A DNA stretch of 64,000 nt from Bradyrhizobium commune (GCF_015624505.1 NZ_CP061379.1:6510001-6574000), one strand, 5' to 3'; numbered from the stretch's first letter, positions 8,821 through 18,086 are shown. Made by a program: numbers and translations. The notes: generated by a model not told the origin, from the sequence alone.

Positions 8821-9724
8821 AGATCCGGTTGCGCGCCTTTTCCAGCGCCGAGCCCATGAGATTGATCGAGGTCAGCGCGATGGCGAGGAAAATGCCCGGG
8901 ATGGTCCCGATCCACCAGGCATTGAGCAGATATTTGCGGGAATCGGCGATGATGCTGCCAAAGCTCGGCGTCGGCGGCTGAATGCCGAGCCCAAGAAAGC
9001 CGAGGATCGCTTCGAAGATCATCATGCGGGCGACATCGAGCACTGCGACGAAAGCGATCGGCGGCAGGATGTTGGGCGCCGCGAACAGCAACAGGATCCG
9101 CCAATCTCCGGCCCCAAGCACGCGCAAGCCGCGCACATATTCCTTGCCGCGCTCGGCGACTGCGGCACTGCGGGCCACCCGCGCGTAAAGCGGCCAGCCA
9201 GACAGCGCGAGCACGATGATGATGGTCGGAACGGTCGGCCGCGATACGCCAAGAATCGTGATCGCCAGGATGATCATCGGAATCGAGAGCTGGGCGTCGG
9301 TGATCCGCATGATGATGGTGTCCCACCATTTGCCCTTGAAGCCCGCGAACAGGCCGAGGCCGCAGCCGATGATGAAGATGAGCAACACCGTGACGATGCC
9401 GACCAGCAGCGAATAGCGCAAGCCTATCAGGCTGCGCATCAGGATGTCGCGGCCGAGTTGATCGGTGCCCAGCACGTGATCCCAGGTCCATTTGTCACCG
9501 AGGTAGACGGGCGCCAGGAACTTGTCCTTCACCACCATTTTGGTGGCGCTGACCGAGGAGACCTCGGGATAGATCGCGGACGCGAGCAGCAGCGCGACGA
9601 AAACAAAGAAGCCGATCTTGAAGCTCGTCATGCCCCAGGCTGCAGCCAGGATCCGCCTATTGACCGATCGGATGCGAGCCGTCCCGGACACCGGCTCCGC
9701 AGCGATGACTGTGGTGGCCGTCAT
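8807..9724 (-). CDS. peptide/nickel-type ABC importer permease, DppC-like
   Basis: The 305-residue inner-membrane protein has the N-terminal OppC-type transmembrane helix at about residues 35-55 and a five-helix BPD_transp_1 core. The cytoplasmic coupling loop contains EYVRGLRVLGAGDWRILL, the EAA-type motif that contacts the ATPase. The DQLGRDILMRSLIGLRYSL segment is the standard DppC 'GTDxxGRDxxSRxxxGxRxSL'. It pairs with the DppB-like permease, whose stop lies two bases upstream. Confidence 0.93.
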   Translation of the reverse strand: MTATTVIAAEPVSGTARIRSVNRRILAAAWGMTSFKIGFFVFVALLLASAIYPEVSSVSATKMVVKDKFLAPVYLGDKWTWDHVLGTDQLGRDILMRSLIGLRYSLLVGIVTVLLIFIIGCGLGLFAGFKGKWWDTIIMRITDAQLSIPMIILAITILGVSRPTVPTIIIVLALSGWPLYARVARSAAVAERGKEYVRGLRVLGAGDWRILLLFAAPNILPPIAFVAVLDVARMMIFEAILGFLGLGIQPPTPSFGSIIADSRKYLLNAWWIGTIPGIFLAIALTSINLMGSALEKARNRIYGGL

Positions 9725-9726
9725 GG

Positions 9727-10707
9727 TCAGATCTCCACGCGAGGATCGATCAGGTAGGCGACCAGATCCACGATGATATTGATGAAGACAAAGACGGCGC
9801 TGGTCGTGATGGCGATGCCCTGAATGACTGGGAAATCGCGCCCGACGACGGACACAACGGTCAGATTGCCGAGGCCCGGATAATCAAAGATGTACTCGAT
9901 CACCAGCACGCCGCCGATCAGGCTCGAGAGCTGGATGCCGAGCAAATTGACCAGCGGCACTGCCGCATTACGCAGCGCATGGGAATAGACGATGCGCCGG
10001 CGCGAAAGGCCGCGGACGCGGGCTTCATCGATGAAAGACGCCTGCATCACCTCGCCCAGTGACGTCGTCAGCGTCCGGATGATGAAGGGAGCGATCTCGA
10101 CCGCCAGCACGAGGGCCGGCAGTATGACGTAAGAGAACCCCTGATAGCCGAGCGCCGGAAGCAGCTTCAGCTTGATCGACAGAAACAGGATCAGGACGAT
10201 CGCGAGCCAGAAATTCGGGATCGACACGAACAGCGACTGCATGCCGAACGCCAAGGCGTTCTGCCATCGATGCTGATGCAGGCCGCCGGCTATCCCGACC
10301 GGAAACGAGAGCAGCAGCGCGAATAGCAGGGCCATGCCACCCAATTGCAGCGTGAACGGCAGGCGTTCGAGAATGAGATCGGTCACCCGCGCCATATCCG
10401 ACTTTGTCGGATCGATATATTGCCCACCGGCCGCAATCATGCCGCTGCGCGGTCGCAGATAGGACTGCCCGAGATCGCCCTGGAGCAGACCGCCCATATA
10501 GCGGCCATATTGCACGATGATGGGATCACGCAGCCCCATCTTGGTCGCCACCTGCTCGACCACGTCGGGCGGCGCCATGCCGCCGACGATCAGGCGGACG
10601 GGGTCGCCGGGAACCACGCGCAACAGCGTAAAGATGATCAGCGAGGTGATGACGACGATCAGGAGGCCCTGCGCGATCCGCTTGACCAGGAATTCCAGGA
10701 TCAACAT
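9727..10707 (-). CDS. peptide/nickel-type ABC importer permease, DppB-like
   Basis: The 326-residue inner-membrane permease begins with the DppB-type helix followed by FTLLRVVPGDPVR, which matches the conserved 'F.l....GDP'. Six membrane segments can be seen. The coupling loop DEARVRGLSRRRIVYSHALRNA is the EAA motif. It is first of the two permease genes after the binding-protein gene, separated from it by a gap of about 155 bases with two repeated hairpins. Confidence 0.93.
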   Translation of the reverse strand: MLILEFLVKRIAQGLLIVVITSLIIFTLLRVVPGDPVRLIVGGMAPPDVVEQVATKMGLRDPIIVQYGRYMGGLLQGDLGQSYLRPRSGMIAAGGQYIDPTKSDMARVTDLILERLPFTLQLGGMALLFALLLSFPVGIAGGLHQHRWQNALAFGMQSLFVSIPNFWLAIVLILFLSIKLKLLPALGYQGFSYVILPALVLAVEIAPFIIRTLTTSLGEVMQASFIDEARVRGLSRRRIVYSHALRNAAVPLVNLLGIQLSSLIGGVLVIEYIFDYPGLGNLTVVSVVGRDFPVIQGIAITTSAVFVFINIIVDLVAYLIDPRVEI

Positions 10708-10769
10708 CGGGAAGAGCTACCCTTGTATTCGTCGAGAACTCCGGCAGGCCGGGTTGTCCAGCCTGCACC

Positions 10770-10851
10770 CGACCTGAGAAAACCGGCACGTCGGACAAGT
10801 CCGACCTGCGGCCGACCTAAGAAAACCGACTGGTCGGACAAGTCCGACCTG
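10770..10851. repeat. two 39-base direct repeats, each holding a perfect hairpin
   Basis: Units at 10770-10808 and 10813-10851 are near-identical, differing mainly in a 5-base middle part. Each contains GTCGGACAAGTCCGAC (10790-10805 and 10833-10848), a 7-base stem with an AA loop. They lie between the binding-protein stop (10864) and the dppB-like start (10707). This is a usual place for RNA hairpins that stabilise the upstream message or reduce downstream expression. They may also be members of a dispersed repeat family; one window cannot tell. Confidence 0.8.
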
Positions 10852-10863
10852 TCGGAGCAATCA

Positions 10864-12426
10864 TCATGCCAGCGTGGCCTTGGTCATGTCCTGCATGCCG
10901 TTCGGGTAGATGTAGAGACCATCCAGCTTCTTGCTGTAGGCGTGGATGAAGACCGACGTGAACAGCGCCAGCGCCGGCGCCTTCTTGGCGATCATCGGGA
11001 GCGTCTCGGTCTGCAGGATCTTCTTGCGTTCCTCGATTGAGGTAGCGTTGCGCTCCTTGTCGAGGACGGCATCGATGTCCTTGTCGACGATGCCGGTGAT
11101 GCGCTTGGACGAGGAATGGAAGTGGGTGCGCAGCACCAGATCCGGCTCGGGCGAACCCGTGCACCAACCGCAGTCGATCATATTGCCTTCGCCGCCGCCG
11201 GGCTTGTCATAGAGCAAGTTGCCCCAGGCCGCGACCTCGAGGGTCTGAAGATTGACCTTGAAACCCTGCTCCTGGAGCATGCCGGTGATCAGTTCGGCAT
11301 ATTCCTTGGTCTTCGGATAGAACCCGACCGAGGTGTAATAGGTGAGTTCCGGAAGGCCTTGGCCCTTCGGGAAGCCGGCTTCCGCCAGCAGCTTCTGGGC
11401 CTTGGCTGGATCGAACTCCGGATAATCGGCGACCTCCGCATAGCCAAACTTCACCGGCGAGATATGCGCCTTGGAGTAGGTTCCGGAGACGCCAAGCACC
11501 TCCAGCACCTGCTTACGATCGATGGAGTGGCAGGCCGCCAGCCGGATACGCGGATCGTCGAACGGCTTCTTGGAGCAGCGGAAGAACAGATATTTGTTCT
11601 CGACCGACACCGCCTTGTGGATGTTGAAGCGAGCATCCTTGGAAATAGTCTCGACCTGCTCCTGCTCCAACCGCTCGATAATGTCCGCCGAGCCATTCAG
11701 CAACGACAGCGTCCGGGTCGTGGTATCGCCGACGAAGTGATATTCGACGCCGGGGATCTTCGGTGCTCCGAGGAAGAAATCGGTATTCGCGGCAAGGACG
11801 GTGGTATCGCCCTTCTGCTCGACATACTTGTAAGGCCCGGTGCCGTTCATGCGGGCTGACAGCTGTGCCTTATTGGCAACGTCCTTGGCGGACATGATCG
11901 GCAGGAACGAAGACAGATAGTAATAGAGCGTTGCCGGATAGCCCTGCGCCCTGGTGTTGATACGGCAGGTGAAATCATCGACGACGTCGACGGAGACGAG
12001 GCCCGGATACCATTGCGCCGGTCGATCGGGCAGGCAGCCATATTCATAGGTTGCCTTGACGTCGGCTGCCGTAAACGGCGTGCCGTCATGAAACTTGATG
12101 CCCTTCCGAAGCTTGACTTCCATCGTGGAAGCATCGATCGGCGTCATGGACTCGGCCAATTCGAAGATCAGCTCATCCGGCTTGTCCGGTTTCATCGGCG
12201 CCCGCGTCAGATAGCCGAACACGAACCCTTCGACGATGAGCTGGCCAAGATTGGTGTGCGTGGTCGGATCCCAATTCCCGCTCAGCGCCTCCGCGCCGAG
12301 AAATCGCAGTGCCTTGCCTTCGGCGGCAAAGGCGGAGTTCATCAGAAAATCTGGATTGACCCGTCCGAAGCCCAACGCTGCGGCACCGGCAAGCCCCCCT
12401 AACATCAAATCTCTACGGTTGATCAT
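10864..12426 (-). CDS. ABC transporter substrate-binding protein, family 5 (peptide/nickel type)
   Basis: The 520-residue secreted protein begins MINRRDLMLGGLAGAAALGF, a twin-arginine-like (NRRDLM) leader, then the SBP_bac_5 core. The segment LIFELAESMTPIDASTMEVKLRKG is the conserved 'LAesw..s.D..t..f.LR.gvkFHDG', and FHDGTPFTAADV follows it. It binds the ligand in the periplasm for the DppBC-like permeases. Family 5 proteins take peptides, opines, glutathione, nickel chelates and amide-type compounds. The neighbouring amidase suggests an amide or peptide, but this is inference. Confidence 0.93.
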   Translation of the reverse strand: MINRRDLMLGGLAGAAALGFGRVNPDFLMNSAFAAEGKALRFLGAEALSGNWDPTTHTNLGQLIVEGFVFGYLTRAPMKPDKPDELIFELAESMTPIDASTMEVKLRKGIKFHDGTPFTAADVKATYEYGCLPDRPAQWYPGLVSVDVVDDFTCRINTRAQGYPATLYYYLSSFLPIMSAKDVANKAQLSARMNGTGPYKYVEQKGDTTVLAANTDFFLGAPKIPGVEYHFVGDTTTRTLSLLNGSADIIERLEQEQVETISKDARFNIHKAVSVENKYLFFRCSKKPFDDPRIRLAACHSIDRKQVLEVLGVSGTYSKAHISPVKFGYAEVADYPEFDPAKAQKLLAEAGFPKGQGLPELTYYTSVGFYPKTKEYAELITGMLQEQGFKVNLQTLEVAAWGNLLYDKPGGGEGNMIDCGWCTGSPEPDLVLRTHFHSSSKRITGIVDKDIDAVLDKERNATSIEERKKILQTETLPMIAKKAPALALFTSVFIHAYSKKLDGLYIYPNGMQDMTKATLA

Positions 12427-13280
12427 GTCCTATCCCTCGATGATTTCGGCAACGCTGAAACTGCTCTCGAGGCCGCGAGGCGCTCTGCCGTTTCGATCGT
12501 CTTGCGCATTTGCGTCTTGCGTAACTTGCAAAGCGTAGACCAAAGGCAGCGGTTGCCCGATTCCTGCTGCTCCACGATTCCGTTGCTGACACTCCCGGGT
12601 GCGACGATAGCGCGCGCAGGTTTTGCCCCTCCGGAGCGCGTCGCTCAACTCCAAGGCAGTCGCGCCCGTCCGCTGTGCAGGACAGGAATGATGGACGCCG
12701 AGAACAGCGGTTCGGCGCCGGCGACCGTATGATCCCTGCACTTTGGAGTGAACCACTGGAGCCCGAGCTAGCCACGCAATTCGCGGCATAATCTCGGACC
12801 TCGACGGCGACCAATCCAGACGTGTTGAAACCCGTACACGATGGATATGACCCTTGCGTCGCTGCGCTGCGCGACGAGATCAGTCGCGCTTTTCCATCGC
12901 TCCTCCGCGATTCCAGAAAACCACGATCGGTGAACCACAGCGATCACGGCTTTTCGCGCCCGGCAGCGAACATTCTCAAAGCCTTTCACGCGCAGCGATT
13001 CTGTACTCTGCGTATAGCTAATTTCGTTCAGCTTGGCTCTCACGCGCGCCACTCACCGGCTTGGACTCGCGAGTTACACGAATGCCATTGACCACATTCG
13101 CCCGCTAAAATCGCTCGGCGATCGATCGAAATTCGAGCGATCGGCCGCCCTCACCTCGCTGAAAGTCAGCATCATCAGAATTTCCGATATCAGCGAACAA
13201 TATTTCGAATTTTACAATCGCCTCCCGCAACGCAAAAATCCGTCTGTGGTTGGCGGCGAGTGAAGTGAGAAGGCCTTGAG
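12427..13280. other. 854-base divergent intergenic region; one strong dyad
   Basis: This gap separates the minus-strand binding-protein gene from the plus-strand ABC/lactamase operon. I recognise no gene in either strand; short open frames here have no family features. It must contain both promoters. The one clear element is a dyad at 13119-13143 (listed separately). The left half (12430-12800) is GC-rich and the right half is noticeably AT-richer, as expected near a promoter. Confidence 0.5.
13119..13143. promoter_or_regulatory. 25-base dyad, candidate operator for the lactam operon
   Basis: Arms CGATCG-A-TCGAA and TTCGA-G-CGATCG are symmetric about base 13131 with one mismatched pair. It lies about 140 bases before the first ABC gene. 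Position and symmetry suit a regulator-binding site, for example for the LysR or AraC protein encoded at 22.6-24.7 kb. No experimental support is implied. Confidence 0.4.
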
Positions 13281-14057
13281 ATGACTTCCGGTGGCTTGGA
13301 GTTGGTCGCTCGCGACGTCAGCGTCCAATTCGAAGGCTTGAAAGCGCTGTCCAAAGTCACCCTCTCTGTACCGCGGGGACGTATCACCGGATTGATCGGC
13401 CCCAACGGCGCCGGGAAGACGACACTCATCAACGTACTGACGGGATTCCAGCCGGTCGGTACAGGGATCGTGGAACTGGAAGGCGAAGCGCTCATTGGCA
13501 TCGCGGCACACAAGCTGCGACGCAAGGGTGTTGCGCGCACGTTCCAGTCCGGCCGTCTCTTCCGCGACCTGCCGGTCGTGGACAATCTGGAGGTGACCGG
13601 CGTCGGTCTTGGCCAGACTCGGCGCGAGGCGATCACGGAAGCCGAGCGCGTGATGGCGTGGCTCGGCATATCGCACCTCGCCGGCACGATCGCAGGCGCC
13701 CTGCCCTACACCGACGAGCGCCGCGTCGCCATCGGCCGCGCCATCATGTGCACGCCGCGTTATCTGCTGCTGGATGAACCGGCAGCGGGCATGTCCGAGC
13801 ATGAAAGCCACGATCTGGCCGTCATCATCAGGCGGATCGCCGGTGAGCTCCGCGTCGGCGTGCTGCTGATCGAGCACAATATCGGGCTGGTCCTCGAGCT
13901 CTGCGAGCGCATCTTCGTCCTCGATTCCGGCGAGATCATTGAAGTCGGAGATCCTGCGCAGATCCGCGACAGCGACGCCGTCCGGCATGCCTACATGGGC
14001 ACGCAGCGCGAGGAAGCGATTCCGGCCCTTGCTGCGGCCGAAGCAGGCGTCGCATGA
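13281..14057 (+). CDS. branched-chain-type ABC importer ATPase, LivG-like
   Basis: The 258-residue ATPase has Walker A GPNGAGKT at about residue 40, Walker B RYLLLDEPAAGMS and the H-loop LLIEHNIGLVLELC. LivG-type features include ARTFQSGRLF, the Q-loop region of this subfamily. The ABC signature is degenerate: LPYTDERRVAIGRAI instead of LSxGxxRR, so the signature Ser and Gly are replaced. AGAAGG lies 7 bases before the ATG. It is the first gene of a ten-gene operon, and the next gene overlaps it by four bases. Confidence 0.93.
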   Translation: MTSGGLELVARDVSVQFEGLKALSKVTLSVPRGRITGLIGPNGAGKTTLINVLTGFQPVGTGIVELEGEALIGIAAHKLRRKGVARTFQSGRLFRDLPVVDNLEVTGVGLGQTRREAITEAERVMAWLGISHLAGTIAGALPYTDERRVAIGRAIMCTPRYLLLDEPAAGMSEHESHDLAVIIRRIAGELRVGVLLIEHNIGLVLELCERIFVLDSGEIIEVGDPAQIRDSDAVRHAYMGTQREEAIPALAAAEAGVA

Positions 14058-14779
14058 TGACGCCGCTCGCCGTCGACGAGATCACGGTAACCTACGGACG
14101 CCTGACCGCCTTGCGAGGCGTGACGCTGGAGATCGCCGAGGGCGAGGTCCTGTTCGTGACCGGCCCCAACGGCGCCGGCAAGTCGACCCTGCTGAATGCC
14201 ATTGCGGGCGTCGTGCCGACGGGATCGGGCAGCATCACGATCGACGGCGCGAGAGTCACGGGAGCCTCGCCGGAGGACATCGCCCGGCGCGGCTTTTCGC
14301 TGGTGCCGGAAGGACGCAACGTCTTTGGCGCACTGAGCATCGAGGAGAATCTGAAGGTCGGCACCGGCATGCGGACCGACAGGAACAAGATCGCCGGCGA
14401 TCTGGAGTCCGTCTACGACGAATTCCCGATGCTGGCTGATCGACGGCATACTGCGGCCGGCATGCTCTCCGGTGGCCAGCAGCAGATGCTCGTCATCGGC
14501 CGCGCACTGATGACGGCGCCCCGCATCATGGCGATCGACGAGCCGTCGCTCGGCCTCGCGCCCAAGATCATCGATCAGGTCTACGAAATCCTGATGCGGC
14601 TGCGATCGCAGCGCAGGCTCACCCTGCTGATCGTCGAGCAGAGTTCGGCGCGCGCCATGATGACCGGCGGACGCATGATCCTGATCCGCGGCGGACGCAT
14701 CGTGCTCGAAGGCGCGGCCGCAGACATGGTCAAAGACGAACGCCTCAAGCAGGCCTATTTCGGCTTCGGAGACCACTGA
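14054..14779 (+). CDS. branched-chain-type ABC importer ATPase, LivF-like
   Basis: The 241-residue ATPase has GPNGAGKST (Walker A), VPEGRNVFGALSIEENL (LivF-specific stretch), LSGGQQQMLVIGRAL (signature) and MAIDEPSLGLAP (Walker B). It pairs with the LivG-like ATPase. The signature here is canonical, so if the LivG signature is weak, one of the two ATP sites may be degenerate. The start overlaps the upstream stop (ATGA). Confidence 0.94.
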   Translation: MMTPLAVDEITVTYGRLTALRGVTLEIAEGEVLFVTGPNGAGKSTLLNAIAGVVPTGSGSITIDGARVTGASPEDIARRGFSLVPEGRNVFGALSIEENLKVGTGMRTDRNKIAGDLESVYDEFPMLADRRHTAAGMLSGGQQQMLVIGRALMTAPRIMAIDEPSLGLAPKIIDQVYEILMRLRSQRRLTLLIVEQSSARAMMTGGRMILIRGGRIVLEGAAADMVKDERLKQAYFGFGDH

Positions 14780-14781
14780 GA

Positions 14782-15696
14782 ATGACAGCGGTCCTGCAAA
14801 TCATCTTCGACGCGCTGAGCCTCGGCAGTCTCTACGCCCTCGGCGCACTGGGCATCGCCCTGATCTTCGGCGTCATGCGTCTCGTCAACTTCGCCCATGG
14901 CGACTTCATCGCCTTCTGCGTGTTCGCGATGCTGTGGCCGTCGATCAACGCGACGGCCGTCGTCTTTGCCGGCAACCTGCCGTTCTTTCTCCTGATTCCG
15001 CTGTTGCTGCTCGTCGGGGCCGGACTTTCGATCCTGTCGGAGATCATCGTCTTCCGCCGCTTCCGCAACACCAATCCGGCGACGATGATGATCGCCTCCT
15101 TCGCCCTCGGCTTCGTCATCCGCCACGTCCTGCTGATGTTCTATTCGAGTCGGCCGAAATCGATCACGCTGTGGCCGAGCCTCGGCCTGCCGGTCGATTT
15201 TCTCGGCGCCCACATCCCGATGCTGCAAGTCGTGACCATCATCATCACGCTGGTTACGCTCGCCGTGCTCGTGCTGTTCCTCAAGCGCACGCGCTACGGT
15301 CTCGAAATGCGCGCGGCGGCCGAGAACTTCACCATGGCACGCATGCTCGGCGTCCGCGCCAACGGCGTCATCCTGCTGGCCTTCGCCATCAGCGGCATGC
15401 TGGCCGCCGCGATCGGATTGATCCTGGCTACCATCTCCGGCACCGCCGATATCAACATGGGCGCCAACGTCATGTTGATTGCCTTCATCGCCACCGTGAT
15501 CGGCGGTCTCGGCAGTGTGCCCGGCGCGGTTGCCGGCGGCTTCATCATTGGCGCCGCCAGCGTCGTGTTCCAGGCAACCTTGCCGCACGACGCGCGGGTC
15601 TTCCGCGACGCCTTCGTCTATGGCGCGGTGATCGTCGTGCTCCTGGTGCGGCCGCAGGGCCTGTTCGCACCAAAATCCGCCAAGCAGAGAGTTTGA
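14782..15696 (+). CDS. branched-chain-type ABC importer permease, LivH-like
   Basis: The 304-residue membrane protein has about eight hydrophobic helices. Near the N-terminus, GSLYALGALGIALIFGVMRLVNFAHGD matches the LivH signature 'G.iyaL.AlGl.li.G.....NfAhG'. The coupling loop includes RYGLEMRAAAENFTMARMLGV. It forms the channel with the LivM-like permease encoded three bases downstream. Confidence 0.94.
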   Translation: MTAVLQIIFDALSLGSLYALGALGIALIFGVMRLVNFAHGDFIAFCVFAMLWPSINATAVVFAGNLPFFLLIPLLLLVGAGLSILSEIIVFRRFRNTNPATMMIASFALGFVIRHVLLMFYSSRPKSITLWPSLGLPVDFLGAHIPMLQVVTIIITLVTLAVLVLFLKRTRYGLEMRAAAENFTMARMLGVRANGVILLAFAISGMLAAAIGLILATISGTADINMGANVMLIAFIATVIGGLGSVPGAVAGGFIIGAASVVFQATLPHDARVFRDAFVYGAVIVVLLVRPQGLFAPKSAKQRV

Positions 15697-15699
15697 TCG

Positions 15700-16773
15700 A
15701 TGCCGCAGCGACCATCAGTCATCCGGCAAACGATCATGACACCGATCATCCTGATCGTGGTGCTGCTGGTCATGGCGGCCCTGACCTACCAATTCGGCAG
15801 CCGCGCCTTCAACCGGACCGCCGTCGAGATGTTCATCAACATCATGATCGTGGTCGGCCTTTACGTGTTCGTCGGCAATTCGGGCCTGCTCTCGTTCGGA
15901 CACATCAGCTTCATGTGCCTCGGCGCCTACATGACCGCCTGGCTGGCGATCCCCCCGATGATGAAATCGATCACGCTCAAGGGGCTACCCGCGTGGCTGT
16001 TGCACACGCAGCTACCGATGTGGGTGGCCACGCCGATCTCGGGTTTGTTCGCGGCCTTGTTCGCGCTCATCGTCGGGCGCGTCATCATGCGCCTGTCGGG
16101 GATTGCCGCCTCGATCGCCACCTTCGGGCTGCTCGGTGTCGTCAACAACGTCTATTCGAACTGGGATTCCGTCACGGGCGGACAAGGTTCGATCGTCGGC
16201 ATACCGCCAACCATGAACGTCTGGATTGGATGGCTGGGTGCGGGGGTTGCGATCGCGATCGCTTATCTCTACGCGATCTCCCGCTCCGGGCTCGCGCTGC
16301 GCGCCACGCGCGACGAGTCCGTCGCCGCCAGTGCCTCCGGGATCGACATTGTCCGTGAGCGGTTGATCGCCTTCGTGGTCAGCGCCTTCATCATCGGCCT
16401 CGCCGGCGCGCTCTACGCGCACTTCCTGAGTATCGTCAATCCCGGCGCCTTTTATCTGCGGACGACCTTCATCACGCTGTCGATGCTGGTGGTCGGCGGC
16501 ATGTACAGCCTGAGCGGGGCGGTCACCGGCGTCGTCGCGATCTCGGTGCTGATCGAGCTGTTCCGCAGCCTGGAAAAGGGCATCAACCTCGGCGGAGCGA
16601 CCGTCGCGCTGCCGAACGGGATCCAGGAGATCGCGATCGGCATCATCACCATCGTCATCCTGATGTACCTGCCGACCGGCCTGACCCGCAACCAGGAGTT
16701 CTCCTGGCGCGGATGGCCGATGCAACGACGGTTGTCACGCCCCGTGCGGACGGCACTGAAGGAATCGAACTGA
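15700..16773 (+). CDS. branched-chain-type ABC importer permease, LivM-like
   Basis: The 357-residue membrane protein has the LivM landmarks GNSGLLSFGHISFMCLGAYM near the N-terminus, TGGQGSIVGIP in the middle and the coupling loop SRSGLALRATRDESVAASASGID. ATG 15700 fits the gene spacing; an internal ATG at 15736 is a possible alternative that would remove twelve polar residues before the first helix. Confidence 0.93.
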   Translation: MPQRPSVIRQTIMTPIILIVVLLVMAALTYQFGSRAFNRTAVEMFINIMIVVGLYVFVGNSGLLSFGHISFMCLGAYMTAWLAIPPMMKSITLKGLPAWLLHTQLPMWVATPISGLFAALFALIVGRVIMRLSGIAASIATFGLLGVVNNVYSNWDSVTGGQGSIVGIPPTMNVWIGWLGAGVAIAIAYLYAISRSGLALRATRDESVAASASGIDIVRERLIAFVVSAFIIGLAGALYAHFLSIVNPGAFYLRTTFITLSMLVVGGMYSLSGAVTGVVAISVLIELFRSLEKGINLGGATVALPNGIQEIAIGIITIVILMYLPTGLTRNQEFSWRGWPMQRRLSRPVRTALKESN

Positions 16774-16801
16774 AGGTCACTGCACAATCGGAGGAATGGT
16801 T

Positions 16802-17989
16802 ATGCGTCTTATGAAAATACTGGGCATCCTGGCTGGACTGTCCACGCTCTCGTTCACAGCGGCCAAGGCGGCCGACGAGATCGTCATCGGATTTGCGACC
16901 GCGGCGTCGGGCTTCATGCAGGCCTATGACAAGCCGGCGCAGGATGCGGCGATGATCCGGATCGACGAGATCAACAAGGCCGGCGGCCTGCTCGGCAAGA
17001 AGATCAAGACCGTGTCGGCCGACACCAAGACCGACCAGGCCGAAGGCGCCAAGGCCGGCCTTGCAGTGCTCGACCAGGGCGCCGACCTCGTGATCGTCTC
17101 GTGCGACTACGATTTCGGCGCGCCGGCAGCGCTCCAGGCGCAGGCGGCGGGCAAGGTCTCGTTCTTCCTCTGCGCCGAGTCGATCAAGGCCGGCATCCCC
17201 GGCGTCGGCCCCTACTCGTTCTCCGCCTCGGTTCTGGCGGCCGTGCAGGGGGCGACCATGGCGGAATGGGCCTACGACAAGAAGAATGCCCGCAGCTTCT
17301 ACCGGCTGCTCGACAGCTGGACCGTCTACAACAAGGGCATTTGCGACGGCTTCGACTGGATGATGCCGAAGCTGAAGGACGCGACGCTGGCCGGAAGCGA
17401 CACGTTCAAGAATGACGACGCCTCGATCGCATCCCAGATCACGCGCATCAAGAGCCTGCCGAAGGAGCCCGACGCGATCATGGTCTGCACCATGATGCCG
17501 GGCGCGGTTTCGGCCATCAAGCAGATCCGGGCCGCAGGCATCAAATCGATGATCCTCAACGGCTCCAGCATGGACGGCAGCTATTGGCTGAACGCCATTC
17601 CGGACCTGTCGAACTTCTACGTCCCGGTGCAAGGCTCGATCTACGGCGACGATCCCAACCCGAAGGTCAACGAGTTCAACAAGAAGTACAAGGAAGCAAC
17701 CGGCGGCGATCCCTCCAGCCAGTACGTCTATCCCGGCTATGTCCTGATTGACGTGTGGGCCAAGGCGGTGGAACGCGCCAAGACCACCGACGCACCGGCC
17801 GTCGTTGCCGAACTGGAAAAGATGAACAACGAGGCCACGCTGTTCGGGCCGCGCACCTTCAACAAGGACATCCATCACCAGAACCAGGGCCGTTACCTGA
17901 TCATCGATACCGAGGGGGGCAAGCCGAAGATGGTCGATCAGTGGACGATCTCGGAGAAGATCCCGGTCGACTATCTGGTGTCGAAGTAG
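16802..17989 (+). CDS. ABC transporter substrate-binding protein, family 4 (Leu/Ile/Val-type fold)
   Basis: The 395-residue periplasmic protein has a cleavable signal peptide (MRLMKILGILAGLSTLSF...AKA|ADE). GGAGG at 16790-16794 is 7 bases before ATG 16802, which makes it the better start than ATG 16796. The mature part is a type I periplasmic-binding fold (EINKAGGLLGKKIKTVSADTKTD, the usual 'iNa.GGv.Grki.lv..Dd.'). It delivers the substrate of the operon. Placement directly before the lactamase/carboxylase genes says the cargo is probably their substrate. A strong hairpin follows the gene. Confidence 0.93.
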   Translation: MRLMKILGILAGLSTLSFTAAKAADEIVIGFATAASGFMQAYDKPAQDAAMIRIDEINKAGGLLGKKIKTVSADTKTDQAEGAKAGLAVLDQGADLVIVSCDYDFGAPAALQAQAAGKVSFFLCAESIKAGIPGVGPYSFSASVLAAVQGATMAEWAYDKKNARSFYRLLDSWTVYNKGICDGFDWMMPKLKDATLAGSDTFKNDDASIASQITRIKSLPKEPDAIMVCTMMPGAVSAIKQIRAAGIKSMILNGSSMDGSYWLNAIPDLSNFYVPVQGSIYGDDPNPKVNEFNKKYKEATGGDPSSQYVYPGYVLIDVWAKAVERAKTTDAPAVVAELEKMNNEATLFGPRTFNKDIHHQNQGRYLIIDTEGGKPKMVDQWTISEKIPVDYLVSK

Positions 17990-18000
17990 ATTGGCGAAGC

Positions 18001-18027
18001 GCCGCCCGCGGTGCACCTGCGGGCGGC
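18001..18027 (+). terminator. hairpin after the binding-protein gene (attenuator or stabiliser)
   Basis: GCCGCCCGC (18001-18009) and GCGGGCGGC (18019-18027) form a perfect 9-base stem around a 9-base loop. It begins 11 bases after the binding-protein stop, inside the operon. There is no U-run after it, so I read it as a partial terminator or mRNA-stabilising structure that keeps the binding protein more abundant than the enzymes downstream. A direct repeat of GAATGCAAGCC (18043-18053 and 18056-18066) follows. Confidence 0.65.
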
Positions 18028-18086
18028 CTTGCGCCTTGGGTCGAATGCAAGCCTTGAATGCAAGCCGTTGAGAGGAAACAAGAGAG

